Shown in pieces: positions 1 through 21,051 of a stretch of DNA of 64,000 nt. The notes below the pieces were generated by a model. That model was not told the DNA's origin and ran no database searches. It worked only from the letters and a program-made list of their open reading frames with translations. Source of the DNA: Allolobophora icterica (taxonomy: Eukaryota > Annelida > Clitellata > Crassiclitellata > Lumbricidae); the NCBI GenBank assembly GCA_963556255.1, contig OY744613.1, forward strand, positions 38,977,888 to 39,041,887. The letters run 5' to 3'. The position numbers and the translations under genes are program-made. Position 1 is the stretch's first letter; the number at the start of each line of letters is the position of its first letter.

Positions 1-54
1 CATGTGGGCCATTTTGTGAAGTAGCCCAAAAAAATAGTAAGAAAATATTTCATA

Positions 55-205
55 GTCGAGTCGAGTCGAGGAAACAACGATCGACTCGACTTGTCAAAAC
101 ATATGATCGACTCGACTTGCAAGTCGATCGAGTCGAAGATTTTTCGACCGACTCGACTTGGCCGAGTTTCGATCGACTTGATCGACTGACTCGATCGATC
201 ACGGG
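55..205. repeat. GTCGA-rich degenerate minisatellite
   Basis: The stretch is built almost entirely of variants of GAGTCGA and GATCGACTCGACTTG, in both orientations, so it can fold on itself. No open reading frame of interest is present. It stops abruptly where ordinary AT-rich sequence starts near 205. Confidence 0.75.
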
Positions 206-2170
206 GTATACTCATACAGTATGCTGTTGAACGCAACGTTCATCGACTAGGCTGATATGATTTGACGTTTTATTGAAATACATAAGATCGCATCATGTTC
301 CGTTCAACTGACTGTATTTGTGAACTTGCAGTTCTTTGAGCGAACTGTTCGTTTCCGCCTCTTCTGCAGTCTCTGCTTTGGACATAGACATATTACGGAA
401 AGGCAGCGAGCGAATGGATTGTTCTAAGAGAAACCTCAATCCTGGCTACGTCAATGGATGGGACCTTCTGCTCACGAAAGACCAAAATGTATGATGAAGA
501 AACTGGGTTCATCCACCTACATTGCTTAAACCGCATCTATTTACACTGCATTAGAAGGAACCAACTTCTGTAGGGTGTCTGAGCTGTTGTTCTTGTTGAC
601 TGTTGATACTTAGGCAACATCTAAGTCGTAGGCTGTGTCTATATATTTGGATATTTATTGTGTTGTATAATAGTGTTGTTTAACAGAAGGCCAACCAATT
701 GTCCTGGTTGCCATTTCAGATGCCATCAAGCTAGGAACTGAAATGCTAAAACTTTAAAATCGACACTTTCATTCAAATTCCTGCAAACATCCCCGGTACC
801 ATAAGCACTTCGAGCTGCATCACCATGGACACATTTGACCTTAGCGAGTCATTATGTTTTAGTCTATTAAAAATCTCAGCAGTTTAGGATGTTACTTTTC
901 CCGCCAACATAAAGCGACCCGAAGTATTGGTTACCGCATGTCAGCTGATAGGCAAAGGATGTTTTCTGTTGTTACTTGTGTATCCCACGAACGAAAATAT
1001 CCAGTCCAGGTCCTCTACTGCAAGAACAGTTGCTAATAAGAACCTGAACTAATTTATGCTAATATGTTTATTTCACATTGTCTGCGCTATTGAATAGGAA
1101 GTTTCTTGTAAGGAATTAGAAAATTTGGCGTTCTGGATTGTTGGAATTTTTATATTGAACAGCTTAAACTACAACATAGAGATTAATGCTTAAGAAGCTA
1201 CACTCTAAGCGCTTTGAAGAAACTGTGCTATGAAGTAACTGTGCTATTCTACTTTGCGTTAACAACAGTATTTCTACAGCTTAACGATTATGACGGAAAA
1301 GGTTGTTCTCGTAGATAATAAAAGTATGTGCACTTCTCAATGTGTCTGAGAATTCTACTCATCTGGAGCGAAGTGTCGAAATAATTGGCATATGTTATGT
1401 TTGCTTCGTCAGACATGCAAATGAACTTTCAGAAATTCAGTATCTTTTAATTCTGGGTTGCTCATAAAAATTAAAATAATATGCAAGCATATTTCCAGTT
1501 GCAGTTAAGCATAGACCTGTTATAAGTATCCTTTTCCTCAAATGATGTTACACGGTGTAGTTTGAAATTGAAAAGTATGTTTAGGTATACGATGCAAACA
1601 AGTTTATTTGTGGATGGTTACGGAAGCTTTTTCACAACTGGTTTGCATTAATGATTACGACTTCCACAGCTGACTCTCTGTCTGTCTGTCTCTTTCTCTG
1701 TCTGACTCTTTCTTTCTATCTCTCTCGCTTTGTCTCTCAGTTATTTGACCTTCGTCTTTTGTGCTCTCTTTCTTGGTACGTACCTGCCTCATTGTTTATC
1801 CGTCTGCTCCTGCAATCTACGCAGGTGATTGCCTGTCTTCTCGCGAGTCTTTTCTTTCTTAACAAGTATCATTTTTTATATTTCTTCTTTCCATCTGCTG
1901 GTCTTTTTCATAAGCGATTGTTTACAGAAGTCAGATCGTCTTAGTTTTCAACTCCTACTATAGCTTACCAGTGGCACTTGGCGCATAGGACTGTTGCATT
2001 GTCTTATAAAGTGCCTGGGCAAAATGTGCGTCGACGGGGGTGAATCAGTATATATATATATATATATTCAGGTACAAATTATTTGAATAGATGGAATCCA
2101 AACTAATTCCAGATGGACAAGGACACCGAAAATAAGACAAAGAACTTAAAACAATGGGATTCCAAGCCCT
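206..2170. other. Intergenic sequence, no gene seen
   Basis: I see no coding exon, RNA gene or recognisable element in this stretch. It contains a pyrimidine-rich patch at 1675-1740 and a short (TA)n run near 2050. On the minus strand it is the 3' flank of gene A; an AATAAA hexamer (TTTATT on the plus strand at 2173-2178) lies at its edge, about 340 nt past the stop codon of gene A, and is a possible but unproven poly(A) signal. Confidence 0.5.
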
Positions 2171-2517
2171 ATTTTATTTTCTGTTGCGCAGAATAATTCC
2201 GTAATCGTAATCTCGAAATTTATTAAGCGCTACTCTGAGTTTATTCACAAGCGTCGCTTCGGCTGAGTGTTTTTTTTTTAGAGATATCAACTGAAGGTCA
2301 AAGCCCGGTTGCCAGGAGACCAGAAAAATGAGTCAGATGAGCAGCTAAAGCGAAATTAATCTGAGACAATAAAGATTCGAGGATAGGATTGATCTGGGTA
2401 GGAGTTAGTAAGGATCTGGGTAGGAATCAGGATGGATTTGGGTAGGAAATCCGTGTGCTTTCAAAGAGGAAAGCCCAAGGCTTTTACTCTCTGTCCGGGA
2501 GACCTTTCCACCAGTCA

Positions 2518-11629
<9,112 letters not shown>

Positions 11630-11682
11630 TTTCACAGTACGTAAAATACACCAGTAAAGTTTGGTCGCCTGCTTTGACCTCG

Positions 11683-11694
11683 GCTATATATAGC
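11683..11694 (-). promoter_or_regulatory. TATA box of gene A
   Basis: GCTATATATAGC lies 54-65 bp upstream of the ATG, which places a start site about 25-30 bp before the ATG. Gene B also has a TATA box in front of its first exon, so both genes look inducible or tissue-specific (inference). Confidence 0.6.
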
Positions 11695-11814
11695 AGATCG
11701 ATAGTTGCATGAGAACCAAACCAGTTGTTCTGAATTTGAAGGATATCTCATTATCTGCGCCTTATCTGTTATCAAGTTTGTTTTCAGGCTGGCGGAATAC
11801 ATCCAGGTTGTCAA

Positions 11815-12530
11815 TACAAATGGACAAAAATCTATATCTCTAGGCCTAACTGTGTTACAATGTCACCAACAATGAACAGAAGAATGTGGACCTAGGTCAA
11901 AAACAACAATAATTCACTGTCTGATTCTGAGCGTTCCTTTATGTCAATTAAAATCTAAACACAAGATTCATCTGTTCAAATTTAACAACCGCTGCCTGAC
12001 CCAAAGAATTCCAAACTTACAAGAATATTCGACCAATTCTGAGTGAGAATATAAACAAAAGACAAATCGTCGGCCTGCATGGCCATCGACGCACACGAAT
12101 GCGCACAACTGACATATCAGATAAATAATTGTGTTATCAGGCGTGATGTGTTTGCTTAATGGACTGCTTCGATAATCAGCTTTTTGAAGTTTTTTATTTG
12201 GTACAATGGTCTATATTCTCAGACACCCTCTCATCTGACCAATATTAAATTTTACATCATCACACCTTTTGGGCTATGCACAATGTTGCACATGAGGTCT
12301 TTGCCAAGGACTTTTTTGTGGTTATCGGCAAGACCAGACCTTGAAGACTCACAATGTAGGGCCTGTAACGAACCGCGTTGACCCAGTGAGGGTAAGCAGC
12401 TACTGTGTCGTAATTCGTCTATTTTCAGGTCAGCTGCCGGTCCCACACTAGTTACTCGGTGCTCGCAATCCTGCAGCGGCCCACTACAAACTACAAACTA
12501 CAAAGCCATCTAGCCAGAGCCATTACAAGA
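11815..12530. other. Upstream region of gene A, no gene seen
   Basis: I see no exon, RNA gene or delimited repeat here. Short open frames on both strands have no recognisable motif. Confidence 0.4.
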
Positions 12531-12538
12531 ACCCTAAA

Positions 12539-12577
12539 GTCACTAGATTACACTAAGAATTAGTGTAATCTAGTGAC
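12539..12577. repeat. 18-bp perfect palindrome
   Basis: GTCACTAGATTACACTAA at 12539-12556 is followed after GAA by its exact reverse complement at 12560-12577. It may be a foldback remnant. Confidence 0.75.
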
Positions 12578-12660
12578 ACTTCATTTTGCAATCACTATAC
12601 TGGACAAAAAATCCAGGTAAAACTCGTGTCTCATAGTTCACCCTCCTCCTAATCCTTCTC

Positions 12661-12803
12661 GTGCTCCTCCTCCTCCTCCTCTTCATGATCATCACGATCA
12701 TCACGATCATCATGATCATCACGATCATCACGATCATCATGATCATCATGATCCTCATCATCATCGTCGTCGTCGTCGTCGTCGTCATCATCATCATCAT
12801 CTG
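12661..12803. repeat. (CTC)n / (ATC)n / (GTC)n compound microsatellite
   Basis: Tandem CTC, GATCATCAC and TCG/TCA repeats. Open frames here are low-complexity and not genes. Confidence 0.9.
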
Positions 12804-13533
12804 CGGTATGCTCCATTCTGGAGCGTTGCCGTTTCCACGACATACAACCAGCCGTCTTTATTATATATGGGTCCGTCTCCAGACCTTGTACAGCTCAAAG
12901 TTGCGTTGGCGCAGGGCCACTTCCACAGTTCTTGCCCACGTGCTGCGAGGGCGGCCAACAGACCTCTTCTTAGAAGGTAATCATTGCTCTCAAAACCTTG
13001 GCGTGGTCCTGGTCACTTTCGCAGCGCGCAAATTTTTCTCCTGTCTAATCATCTCCGGCGCTGGAATGTGCATCGTGCGCTGGTATACGTTGATGACATG
13101 CGCTAAGTAGGGAATGCGAAATATCTACCCGAGCCTCCCGAGGCACCACCACTGGAAGACAACGAGCTTTGTCTGCAGTAGGGCCTAGGCCTACTGGTAT
13201 TGGTAAGCGTCCAGGTTTCTGCTCCATACAGAGGGGCGGAAAGTATATCTACCTAAAACAGGCGGCTTTCCTATTTTGCTGGATATTTGCTTTCCATTTT
13301 ACATCAAGCAAAATGATTTTAATTAAATTCAACACAGTACAAGCTGCTGTCTGCAGTTGGTCCTCAATACATAGGTCGTGTTTTAAAATTCTGTGCATCA
13401 AATTTGGATGCGGACTTCTGCATTCAGTACTAGGCCTATAATGCATAATACCCTTATGAAGTCTTTGACCACATTTTGTGACCTCTCAGTGCTCTCACTC
13501 TTCTCTTCGAGGAAGTCATTAGTAGATCCCACT

Positions 13534-13764
13534 CATGGGCGGCGATCCCGGGGGGTCGAGGGAACAAGACCCCACCTTTAAGAGTGGGTGACACGCCATA
13601 CATCTCCCCCACATTTTGAAGAAACACCAAAAAAGGTTAAAAAATTTGTTCCGCGAAAAAAATGTTTGGACCTCTTTTTCACCAGATCAGTTCGAAACTC
13701 TTTTTTGACCAGATCAGTTCAAAAGTGTCCCTCTCCCACCTGTCAAACAAGATTGACGCTAGCG
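13534..13764. mobile_element. GGCGGCGATC-family MITE, TSD ATCCCACT
   Basis: The element starts CATGGGCGGCGATCCCG and ends GATTGACGCTAGCG. ATCCCACT is duplicated at 13526-13533 and 13765-13772. The interior (CACCAGATCAGTTC, AAAAAATTTGTTC, AAGACCCCACC) matches the elements at 22375 and 29137, the latter in the opposite orientation. Confidence 0.8.
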
Positions 13765-14184
13765 ATCCCACTTGACTCTTCCAGTGCCTCGCCCAAGAAT
13801 TGCTGAGCCAGTCTCCAGGTTTAAAGATTTGAAATTCACTGGCGCTGGCTGTAGGCCCTATGTGCGTTTGGTTGGTTCTCAGCCATTCACGACTAAATCC
13901 AATCTAATCTTCGATATATCGTCACAATCATACTTTCCAATACATCACACGATGGTCGCTTCAGAAAAAATGGCAATATAAATATGATCCATTGAAAAAT
14001 CAGGTCGAGACCTATATAGATCATGGAAGCCAGAAGCAGGCTACGGCGAGTTTACAAGCTAAGAGATGTGTGCAAGGTGATTCCTATAAGTAGTAAACTT
14101 AGTCTCATCTGTTTGCTCTTGTTTATCTATTTATTCACCAAAGATTGACTTGTGTTTTTTCTGGCTAATCACAACCCATTCACC

Positions 14185-14301
14185 CAGGCCCGGCTCAAGA
14201 CATTTGGCGGCCCTGGGCAAATCGAAAAATCGGCGGCCCTAAGCACAACAAAGTTGATGACTTTTTTTAGTCATTGACCTCAGTTACGATTTATAATAAT
14301 G

Positions 14302-14334
<33 letters not shown>

Positions 14335-14462
14335 TTTTTAGTCATTCGCCTCTTGTTACGAATAACAGTAATAAAAATATAAAAAAATGGAAAATTGGCG
14401 GCCCCTAAAAATCGGCGGCCCTCGGCGGCTGCCCAGTTGCCCATATGGACGAACCGGGCCTG
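14185..14462. mobile_element. MITE with TIR CAGGCCCGG and TSD CATTCACC
   Basis: Ends CAGGCCCGGCTC and GAACCGGGCCTG are inverted repeats. The 8-bp duplication CATTCACC lies at 14177-14184 and 14463-14470. The interior repeats CGGCGGCCCT and contains a short (AAT)n. No coding capacity. Size, TSD and CAG end fit hAT. Confidence 0.88.
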
Positions 14463-14479
14463 CATTCACCGATGCCCGC

Positions 14480-15970
14480 ACTCGTGTAACGGAGTAATCA
14501 AATCTACGTTAGGATACCCTGCTGATATTCATCATCACGAACTGTCTGCAATCTAAGTTGGTGATAAAGGCACATTAATTGTTGCATTATACTTTTCACG
14601 TCCCTCTTGGGCACACCACTGTACTTTTCCACGATTAAGTTCACCTCAAGCTTTTGAGAACACAAATAAAAGACGACTCCAGGGAATTTTGTAGGATAGG
14701 CCTACTACAATTCTGCGCAAAACTTCTTGTTACAAAATTCAAATGTATCGATATTCAATACACTAAAAAAACTAAGCAATATTACCAGGAGTTTTAAATT
14801 TCAGAGTTAATAACTTTGCAAGTTGTTTGGTAGGCCTAATTCTGTGCTGTGGACGACACTTTCCCAAGCTGCCACCAGGGCACCCATGCATCACCATATC
14901 ACTCCAGTTCTAAAAATAACTCCACTGGCTGAAAATCTCTGAGCGCATCCACTTCAAAATCCTACCATTAACCTACAACTTACTACAATTGTACCTTCGC
15001 GAACTCTTCACCATCCAGGTGATGATTTGTTGCTAACAGACTGCTCTCAGTGACATTTGGTGAACTGACTTACGTGCGTGATTCATGGGAACTATAAACA
15101 TTAGAGCTACAGTAGCCTAATCTCAGCTATTTCGAAGATTACGCCGAAGTTTAATGCTGTTAGAAAGAAACGCACAAAATGTTTGATGAACTGTAGGCTA
15201 CAGTGGCGAACGTCTTCAAGATCCAGAAGCAGCTTTCAAGAGTCATGTAGGCCTATATTCGCTAATGTAGACAAAGCAATAAACCCTATATGGCACAGCT
15301 TAAGTCATTTTGAAGGGCAGCGTTATAGCCTTAAAGTTTCTGCAGCGTTTAGTTTTCTTTATCCAAAATCTCTGCTGCACTCATCCGATGTTTTGGAATT
15401 GGCAGCAACATAGGCCCGATTTTAATTGTGTTAGAGGTGCGGACCTTCAGAGTTCACCAAGGAACTTCAAATAACAATTCTGTGTTGGATATACTCAAAC
15501 TCATATTGAGCTCTCACATAACGTCATCTATCCCGGAATTGGTTACTTCAGTGTGCTGTTTGCCAATTAAGTCACCGTCGCCAGAGCGAAGCGCTTCTTC
15601 TCCAAATTGAAAATCATAAGACAGGAGAAGCTTGGTGGTCTTGCTCTTCTTGCGATTGAAAACGAATGTGCACAATAACTGAATATTGATGACTTGATCG
15701 CCTTGGAGCGCCTCTGTATAGTTACATAGAAGAGCGCACTAGGCCTATATAAATGTCTAGTTGACTGATTGATCGACACATTTGGCGAACAGTAAAGCTA
15801 GAATAGCCAAATTCATGAGGTAATTCTCTGAAGAACTACACACTAGTCTATCATACATGGCGGTGTCTATAGATCTAGGCAGTAGCATTAATGATAACGT
15901 TTAGAACTCTTTTTAAAACCTAACTGCACTTTTAAATAGCTATCTCATTAGTTTCACTTTGTTATGGATA
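14480..15970. other. Intergenic, no clear gene
   Basis: Around 14880-15020 there is a faint plus-strand match to LINE ORF2 (HHHITPVL followed by LHWLKISERIHFKILPL-like text in a broken frame). Otherwise I see no exon or RNA gene. Confidence 0.4.
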
Positions 15971-15974
15971 AGTT

Positions 15975-16250
15975 CCAAAGTTTAGTGGCGCTTGAAAGTG
16001 TAGTGGTTAGCGTGCTAGACTGTCAAACGAGAGGTCGGAGGTTCAAATTCCCGCCAGGGCAGAAATCGGGTTCGAGATTTCTGCTCCACCTGCGCCCCAC
16101 CAGCCAACTCAGCTGTAGGCCTAATGAGTACACTGGTCGTACAGTGTCGGTGGCAAGATGAGACGGCGAGAGAGGCCTGGCGACCCGTTTCATATGCCGA
16201 GGCTAATAAAAATGAAGTCGCTAACACTTCAAACTCAAGGCTAGAAAAGG
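15975..16250 (+). mobile_element. tRNA-derived SINE (tRNA-Asp-like head)
   Basis: The head has an A-box-like AGTGTAGTGGTTAGCG, an anticodon-loop-like CTGTCAA (GTC) and a B box GGTTCAAATTC, as in a tRNA. An unrelated body follows to about 16250 ending in AATAAAAATGAAG. It is not a functional tRNA because the acceptor stem ends do not pair. Confidence 0.75.
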
Positions 16251-16669
16251 ACTGCTAACATAGGCGTCCTATGGGCAAGGGGGCATTTTCCCCCTAGAAT
16301 TTGCGCATATTTAAAAAAAATAAAATCTTTTGATTATTATGACTGTTACGACAGTCCCAACATGATTTTCAATTAGGCAAAAACATTTATTTAGCTTGAC
16401 CATTATTTATTTTTAAAGTTGTCACATGTTCTGCATGCAAAAACGTTATTTTGCTCCCACGTACAAAAATGTGCCCCTCCCTACAAGAATTTTGACCCAC
16501 AAAAATATTTCCTGCGTACGCTCACGACTGCTAAAAATGGCCCCCAGCTTAAAATGTCAAAGGGCCCCCGGCTAGGTTGTTACGCCACTGATCTTGCCTC
16601 GTCTTCAGAATTACGATGAGGCACTCGCCTCGTCTTGCCTCTAACTAGTGACGGTCCTCAACGAAACTC

Positions 16670-17157
16670 GCCGTAACAGCTGCTCTGCCTCTCCATCGTC
16701 TCTCTGGCAACCGGACTCGGACATCCAATGGACATCGAGGTGTTCAGAATTGTAAAACCAAAACCATCTTGCATAAAATTTCGCTAACAATTTCCCCGTA
16801 CTGGCATAAAGAAATTTTCTATAATGGTGAAAGGACCAGATGTGTGGAACTGATTTTCTCATGCTCTTACTCAACTACCCACTCTGCACCAGTTTAGAGC
16901 ACATCTAAAGCAGTACTTACTGACATTCGAATAATGATTGTCACTGCATAATGAACACGGCTATAAATTATCCAAATGCATGAAAGTTTGTGTTTACGAA
17001 AGTAATCATTGATGCTGTCTGCTGTATAGTATTACTTTGTATTTGGGCGACGTTACATACCAGCTAGGACACAAATGGTTCCTTTTGAAATTTCCCTTTC
17101 TATGCTGTGAACTTGATTGCGTGTCACGTTTTAAAGCTTTTGGTGATCAATAAAGTG
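16670..17157 (+). mobile_element. LINE 3' end with (ACT)n tail
   Basis: The plus strand at 16824-16935 reads VKGPDVWN, one stop, then LPTLHQFRAHLKQYLL, the usual C-terminus of CR1/jockey-like ORF2. A 220-bp 3' UTR follows and runs straight into (ACT)n, a typical LINE tail. The part at 16670-16720 matches another LINE UTR also seen near 63440. Confidence 0.7.
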
Positions 17158-17224
<67 letters not shown>

Positions 17225-17244
17225 TTACTACTACTACTACTATA

Positions 17245-17320
<76 letters not shown>

Positions 17321-17322
17321 TA

Positions 17323-17357
<35 letters not shown>

Positions 17358-17690
17358 CATCACCACAAAACCACCACTACCACTACCACTACTATCACCA
17401 CCACTACTACTTCTACTATCACCACCAATCACCACCTATCACCACCACCTATCACCACCACCACCACTTCTACCACCACCACCACCACCACCACCACCAC
17501 CACCACCACCACCACCACCACCACCACCACCACCACCACCACCACCACCACCACCACCACCACCACCACCACCACCACCACCACCACCACCACCACCACC
17601 ACCACCACCACCACCACCACCACCACCACCACCACCACAACACTGCTACTACTACTACTACCACCACCACACCACTACTACCTGGGATAC
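17158..17690. repeat. (ACT)n followed by (CCA)n microsatellite
   Basis: About 240 bp of ACT repeats pass through mixed ACC/ATC into about 180 bp of pure CCA. Open frames encoding poly-T, poly-P, poly-V or poly-W here are artefacts. Confidence 0.97.
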
Positions 17691-17836
17691 AACTGAAATT
17701 TGTTTTCAAAAGAGTCCATAAAGCTAAGTGAAAACAAAAATAAGCCAAATGTTGCCCTGTTCTGGTGTGAGAAAAATGTAGCCTGAACCTAGAAATATAT
17801 CTTCAGCAAAATAACATTCAAAGCGGAGGCGAGTTT

Positions 17837-18627
17837 TGGCCTTTTCTATTAATCGCATTCACTAAAAAATGAAAGTTTTGTAAGTCACCAAACAATAACA
17901 GACCACCTTCAATGAACCACTTGAAGTAAAAGGCATTCGACACCATAGAAATCTGTGGCAAATAGGAGCAAAACTTTAAAGTATAAGCTCATATACTTTA
18001 AATATACTAGAATTAGCAAGTAATCACAAGTGGCCTTTTCTATTAATCACATTAATCGCATTCACAATAAAATGAAAGTTCCTGTAAAAGTCACCAAACA
18101 ATAGCAGACCACCTTCAATGAACCACTTGAAGCAAAAAGCATTCAAAACCATAGCAATCTGTGGCAAATAGGAGAAAAACTTTAAAGTATAAGCTCATAT
18201 ACTTTAAATATACTAGAATTAGCAAGTAATCACAAGTGGCCTTTTCTATTAATCACATTAATCGCATTCACAATAAAATGAAAGTTCCTGTAAAAGTCAC
18301 CAAACAATAGCAGACCACCTTCAATGAACCACTTGAAGCAAAAAGCATTCAAAACCATAGCAATCTGTGGCAAATAGGAGCAAAACTTTAAAGTATAATC
18401 TCATATACTTTAAATATACTAGAATTAGCAAGTAATCACAAGTGGCCTTTTCTATTAATCACATTAATCGCATTCACAAAAAAATGAAAGCTCCTGTAAA
18501 AGTCAAAAAATAATAGCAGACCACCTTCAACCTTCAAAACCATAGCAATCTGTGGCAAATAGGAGCAAAACATTAAAGTATAAGCTCAGATACTTTAAAT
18601 ATACTAGAATTAACAAGTAATCACAAC
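17837..18627. repeat. ~206-bp tandem repeat, four copies, 3' of the zinc-finger gene
   Basis: Units beginning TGGCCTTTTCTATTAATC start at 17837, 18031, 18237 and 18443. Units 2 and 3 are nearly identical; unit 1 is about 12 bp shorter and unit 4 has an internal deletion. Each has GCAGACCACCTTCAATGAAC and TTTAAAGTATAAGCTCATA. It lies 140-930 bp past the stop codon of the zinc-finger gene and could belong to its 3' UTR. Confidence 0.92.
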
Positions 18628-18765
18628 TGAAAAACAAACCGTTGCCTACAAGCAGCTACTGCACAATGTTGTCATTTGTCAAGTGCTAATGTTATTACAC
18701 ATCATGCACAAATAATCTACATACATTATAAAGTTCAAACTTGATAATTAATATGCTTTCTGTGT

Positions 18766-21051
18766 TCAAGAAAGACAGCATAGACATCGTTTAAATAGGT
18801 CAATAAATGTGTCATCCTGAGGAACATCATAGTGGTCACAACAATGTTCCAGAAATTCCTTTTCTATTTCAAACATATCACTGCAGATCCCACAACCGTA
18901 AGGTCTCACTACACAATTATAATCATTACCAATAATCGTCGTTTGACTTTGAAATGATCCTTCATCGCCTGGACTTGGCATCTCAGTCTTCAGCGAGCAA
19001 GGCAGAGATTCCATTGTTGACAAGTCCTTTCCACTTGCACTGTTGAACTCTTCAGTTGATAGGGTGACTATCTTAACAGAACTAATTTTCTCACACCTCT
19101 GGGCAGTGCTCACATCTGTGGTGCTTACCTCATATTTGAGTAGATCGGGTTTTTCCATGATCTGCTTATTGTTACTTTCCAAGTAATTCATTTCATTTGT
19201 GTGCAGTGTCAAATGCTTCTTCAGCAGGTAATCCTGCTCAAATGTTTTGCTACACAAATGACACTTATGGACAATATGTTGTACACGGACTACAGTACAA
19301 TGTGATTTTAAATGGGTAGCATTTCGAAATAATGCATTAGATTTTCTTTTGCATGGTTTTTCTCCAGTGTGGGTTTTTGTATGGAGTTGCTGTGATCGCT
19401 TGTGTGCAAATTCTTTGTGACATAATTCACACTTGTATGGTTTTTCTCCAGTGTGGACTCTCATGTGGCATTTTAGACCAACCTTCTGTGCAAAAGTTTT
19501 GTTACATAATTCACATTCGTATGGTTTTTCTCCAGTGTGGATTTTTGTATGGAATTGCAGTGAACACTTATGTGCAAATGCTTTGTGACATATATCACAC
19601 TTGTATGGTTTTTCTCCAGTGTGGATTTTTGTATGTAGTTGCTGTGAACGCTTGTGTGCAAATTCTTTCTGACATAATTCACACTTGTATGGTTTTTCTC
19701 CAGTGTGGACTCTCATGTGGTATTTTAGAATAACCTTCTGTGCATATGTTTTGTGACAAAAATCACATTCGTATGGTTTTTCTCCACAATGGATGATTTT
19801 TGTATGTCTACGCAGAGAACATTTCCGTGAAAATCCTTTGTGACATAATTCACACTTGTATGGTTTTTCTCCAGTGTGAGCTGTTGTATGGCGTTTTAAA
19901 GCATATTTTGTTGCATATGCTTTGTGACATAATTCGCATATGTATGGTTTTTCTCCAGTATGCATTTTTGTGTGCAATTGGAAAGCACCTTTCTGTACAA
20001 AAGCTTTGTTACACAATTCACATTTGTATGGTGTTTCTCCACTATGGGTTTTTGTATGGAATTGGAGAGTACTTTTCCCTGTATATTGTTTGTCGCATAA
20101 ATTGCACTTGAATGGTTTTTCTTCAGTGTGAGTTCGTGTGTGCTGTTGCAGTAAAAAGTTGTTTGAAAATGATTTGTGACATAAGTTGCATTTATATGGT
20201 TTTTCTTTTCTGTGAGTTCCTTTATGGTATTTTAAAGCTGCATTCCCCCGAAACACTTTGTGACATATATCGCACTTGTATGGTTTTTCTCCAGTGTGAG
20301 TCCTTCTATGGCATTCCAGATTAACTCTTCGTGCATATTCTTTGCAACATAAATTGCACTTGAATGGTTTTTCTCCAGTGTGGGTTCTTGTATGGTAATT
20401 CAGTAGACACTTGTGTGAAAATGCCTTGTGACATAAGTTGCACTTGTATGGTTTTTCTCCAGTGTGGGTTCTTGCATGGTATTTCAGTAGACAATTGTGT
20501 GAAAATGCCTTGTGACATAAGTTGCACTTGTATGGTTTTTCTCCGGTGTGGGTTCTTGCATGGTATTTCAGTAGACAATTGTGTGAAAATGCCTTGTCAC
20601 ATAAGTTGCACTTGTATGGTTTTTCTCCAGAGTGGGTTCTTGTATGTTGTTTCAGTAAACAACTGTATGAAAATGCTTTGTGACATAAGTTGCATTTGTA
20701 TGGTTTCTCTCCAGTGTGGGTTCTTGTATGTTGTTTCAGTAAACAACTGTATGAAAATGCTTTGTGACATAAGTTGCACTTGTATGGTTTTTCTCCAGAG
20801 TGGGTTCTTGTATGTTGTTTCAGTAAACAACTGTATGAAAATGCTTTGTGACATAAGTTGCATTTGTATGGTTTCTCTCCAGTGTGGGTTCTGCTATGCT
20901 TTGTGAGTGCACTTTGATGTGCAAATATTTTGTTACAAAAGTCACACTTGTGTAGTTTTTCTCCAGTGGAGACTCTTCCGATGCATTGCTTTTCTTGGTT
21001 ATGAAATCCCCTTCGACGCATCTTCGGACCTTCAGCATTGTGAGAAATCAT
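18766..21051 (-). CDS. C2H2 zinc-finger protein, 761 aa
   Basis: One uninterrupted minus-strand frame encodes 19 standard C2H2 fingers joined by TGEKPYKC-type linkers, one decayed finger (CKRKSNALFRNATHLKSH), one more finger (HKCHLCSKTFEQDYLLKKH) and a C-terminal degenerate finger (GCGICSDMFEIEKEFLEH). No KRAB, BTB or ZAD domain is visible. Fingers 2-4 (YSCLLKQH) are identical in protein, and 5-7 nearly so, pointing to recent unit duplication or conversion. Such proteins bind DNA in the nucleus; the target is unknown. The frame stays open upstream of the ATG and an acceptor-like TTTTAAACAG lies about 24 nt before it, so a short 5' exon is possible. Confidence 0.9.
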   Translation of the reverse strand: MISHNAEGPKMRRRGFHNQEKQCIGRVSTGEKLHKCDFCNKIFAHQSALTKHSRTHTGEKPYKCNLCHKAFSYSCLLKQHTRTHSGEKPYKCNLCHKAFSYSCLLKQHTRTHTGEKPYKCNLCHKAFSYSCLLKQHTRTHSGEKPYKCNLCDKAFSHNCLLKYHARTHTGEKPYKCNLCHKAFSHNCLLKYHARTHTGEKPYKCNLCHKAFSHKCLLNYHTRTHTGEKPFKCNLCCKEYARRVNLECHRRTHTGEKPYKCDICHKVFRGNAALKYHKGTHRKEKPYKCNLCHKSFSNNFLLQQHTRTHTEEKPFKCNLCDKQYTGKSTLQFHTKTHSGETPYKCELCNKAFVQKGAFQLHTKMHTGEKPYICELCHKAYATKYALKRHTTAHTGEKPYKCELCHKGFSRKCSLRRHTKIIHCGEKPYECDFCHKTYAQKVILKYHMRVHTGEKPYKCELCQKEFAHKRSQQLHTKIHTGEKPYKCDICHKAFAHKCSLQFHTKIHTGEKPYECELCNKTFAQKVGLKCHMRVHTGEKPYKCELCHKEFAHKRSQQLHTKTHTGEKPCKRKSNALFRNATHLKSHCTVVRVQHIVHKCHLCSKTFEQDYLLKKHLTLHTNEMNYLESNNKQIMEKPDLLKYEVSTTDVSTAQRCEKISSVKIVTLSTEEFNSASGKDLSTMESLPCSLKTEMPSPGDEGSFQSQTTIIGNDYNCVVRPYGCGICSDMFEIEKEFLEHCCDHYDVPQDDTFIDLFKRCLCCLS

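Noticed and set aside
1651..1944. 97-codon plus frame with SLSVCLFLCL
   Set aside because: It is driven by a pyrimidine-rich tract, without homology or splice context.
16255..16600. Further GC-rich MITE (CATAGGCGTCCTATGGGC ... TTACGCCACTG)
   Set aside because: Ends look related to the other elements but the flanks (ACTGCTAA and ATCTTGCC) are not duplicates, so boundaries are unproven.
19353..20906. Plus-strand frames with repeated MVFLQCGFLYG
   Set aside because: Antisense shadows of the zinc-finger linker and finger repeats.
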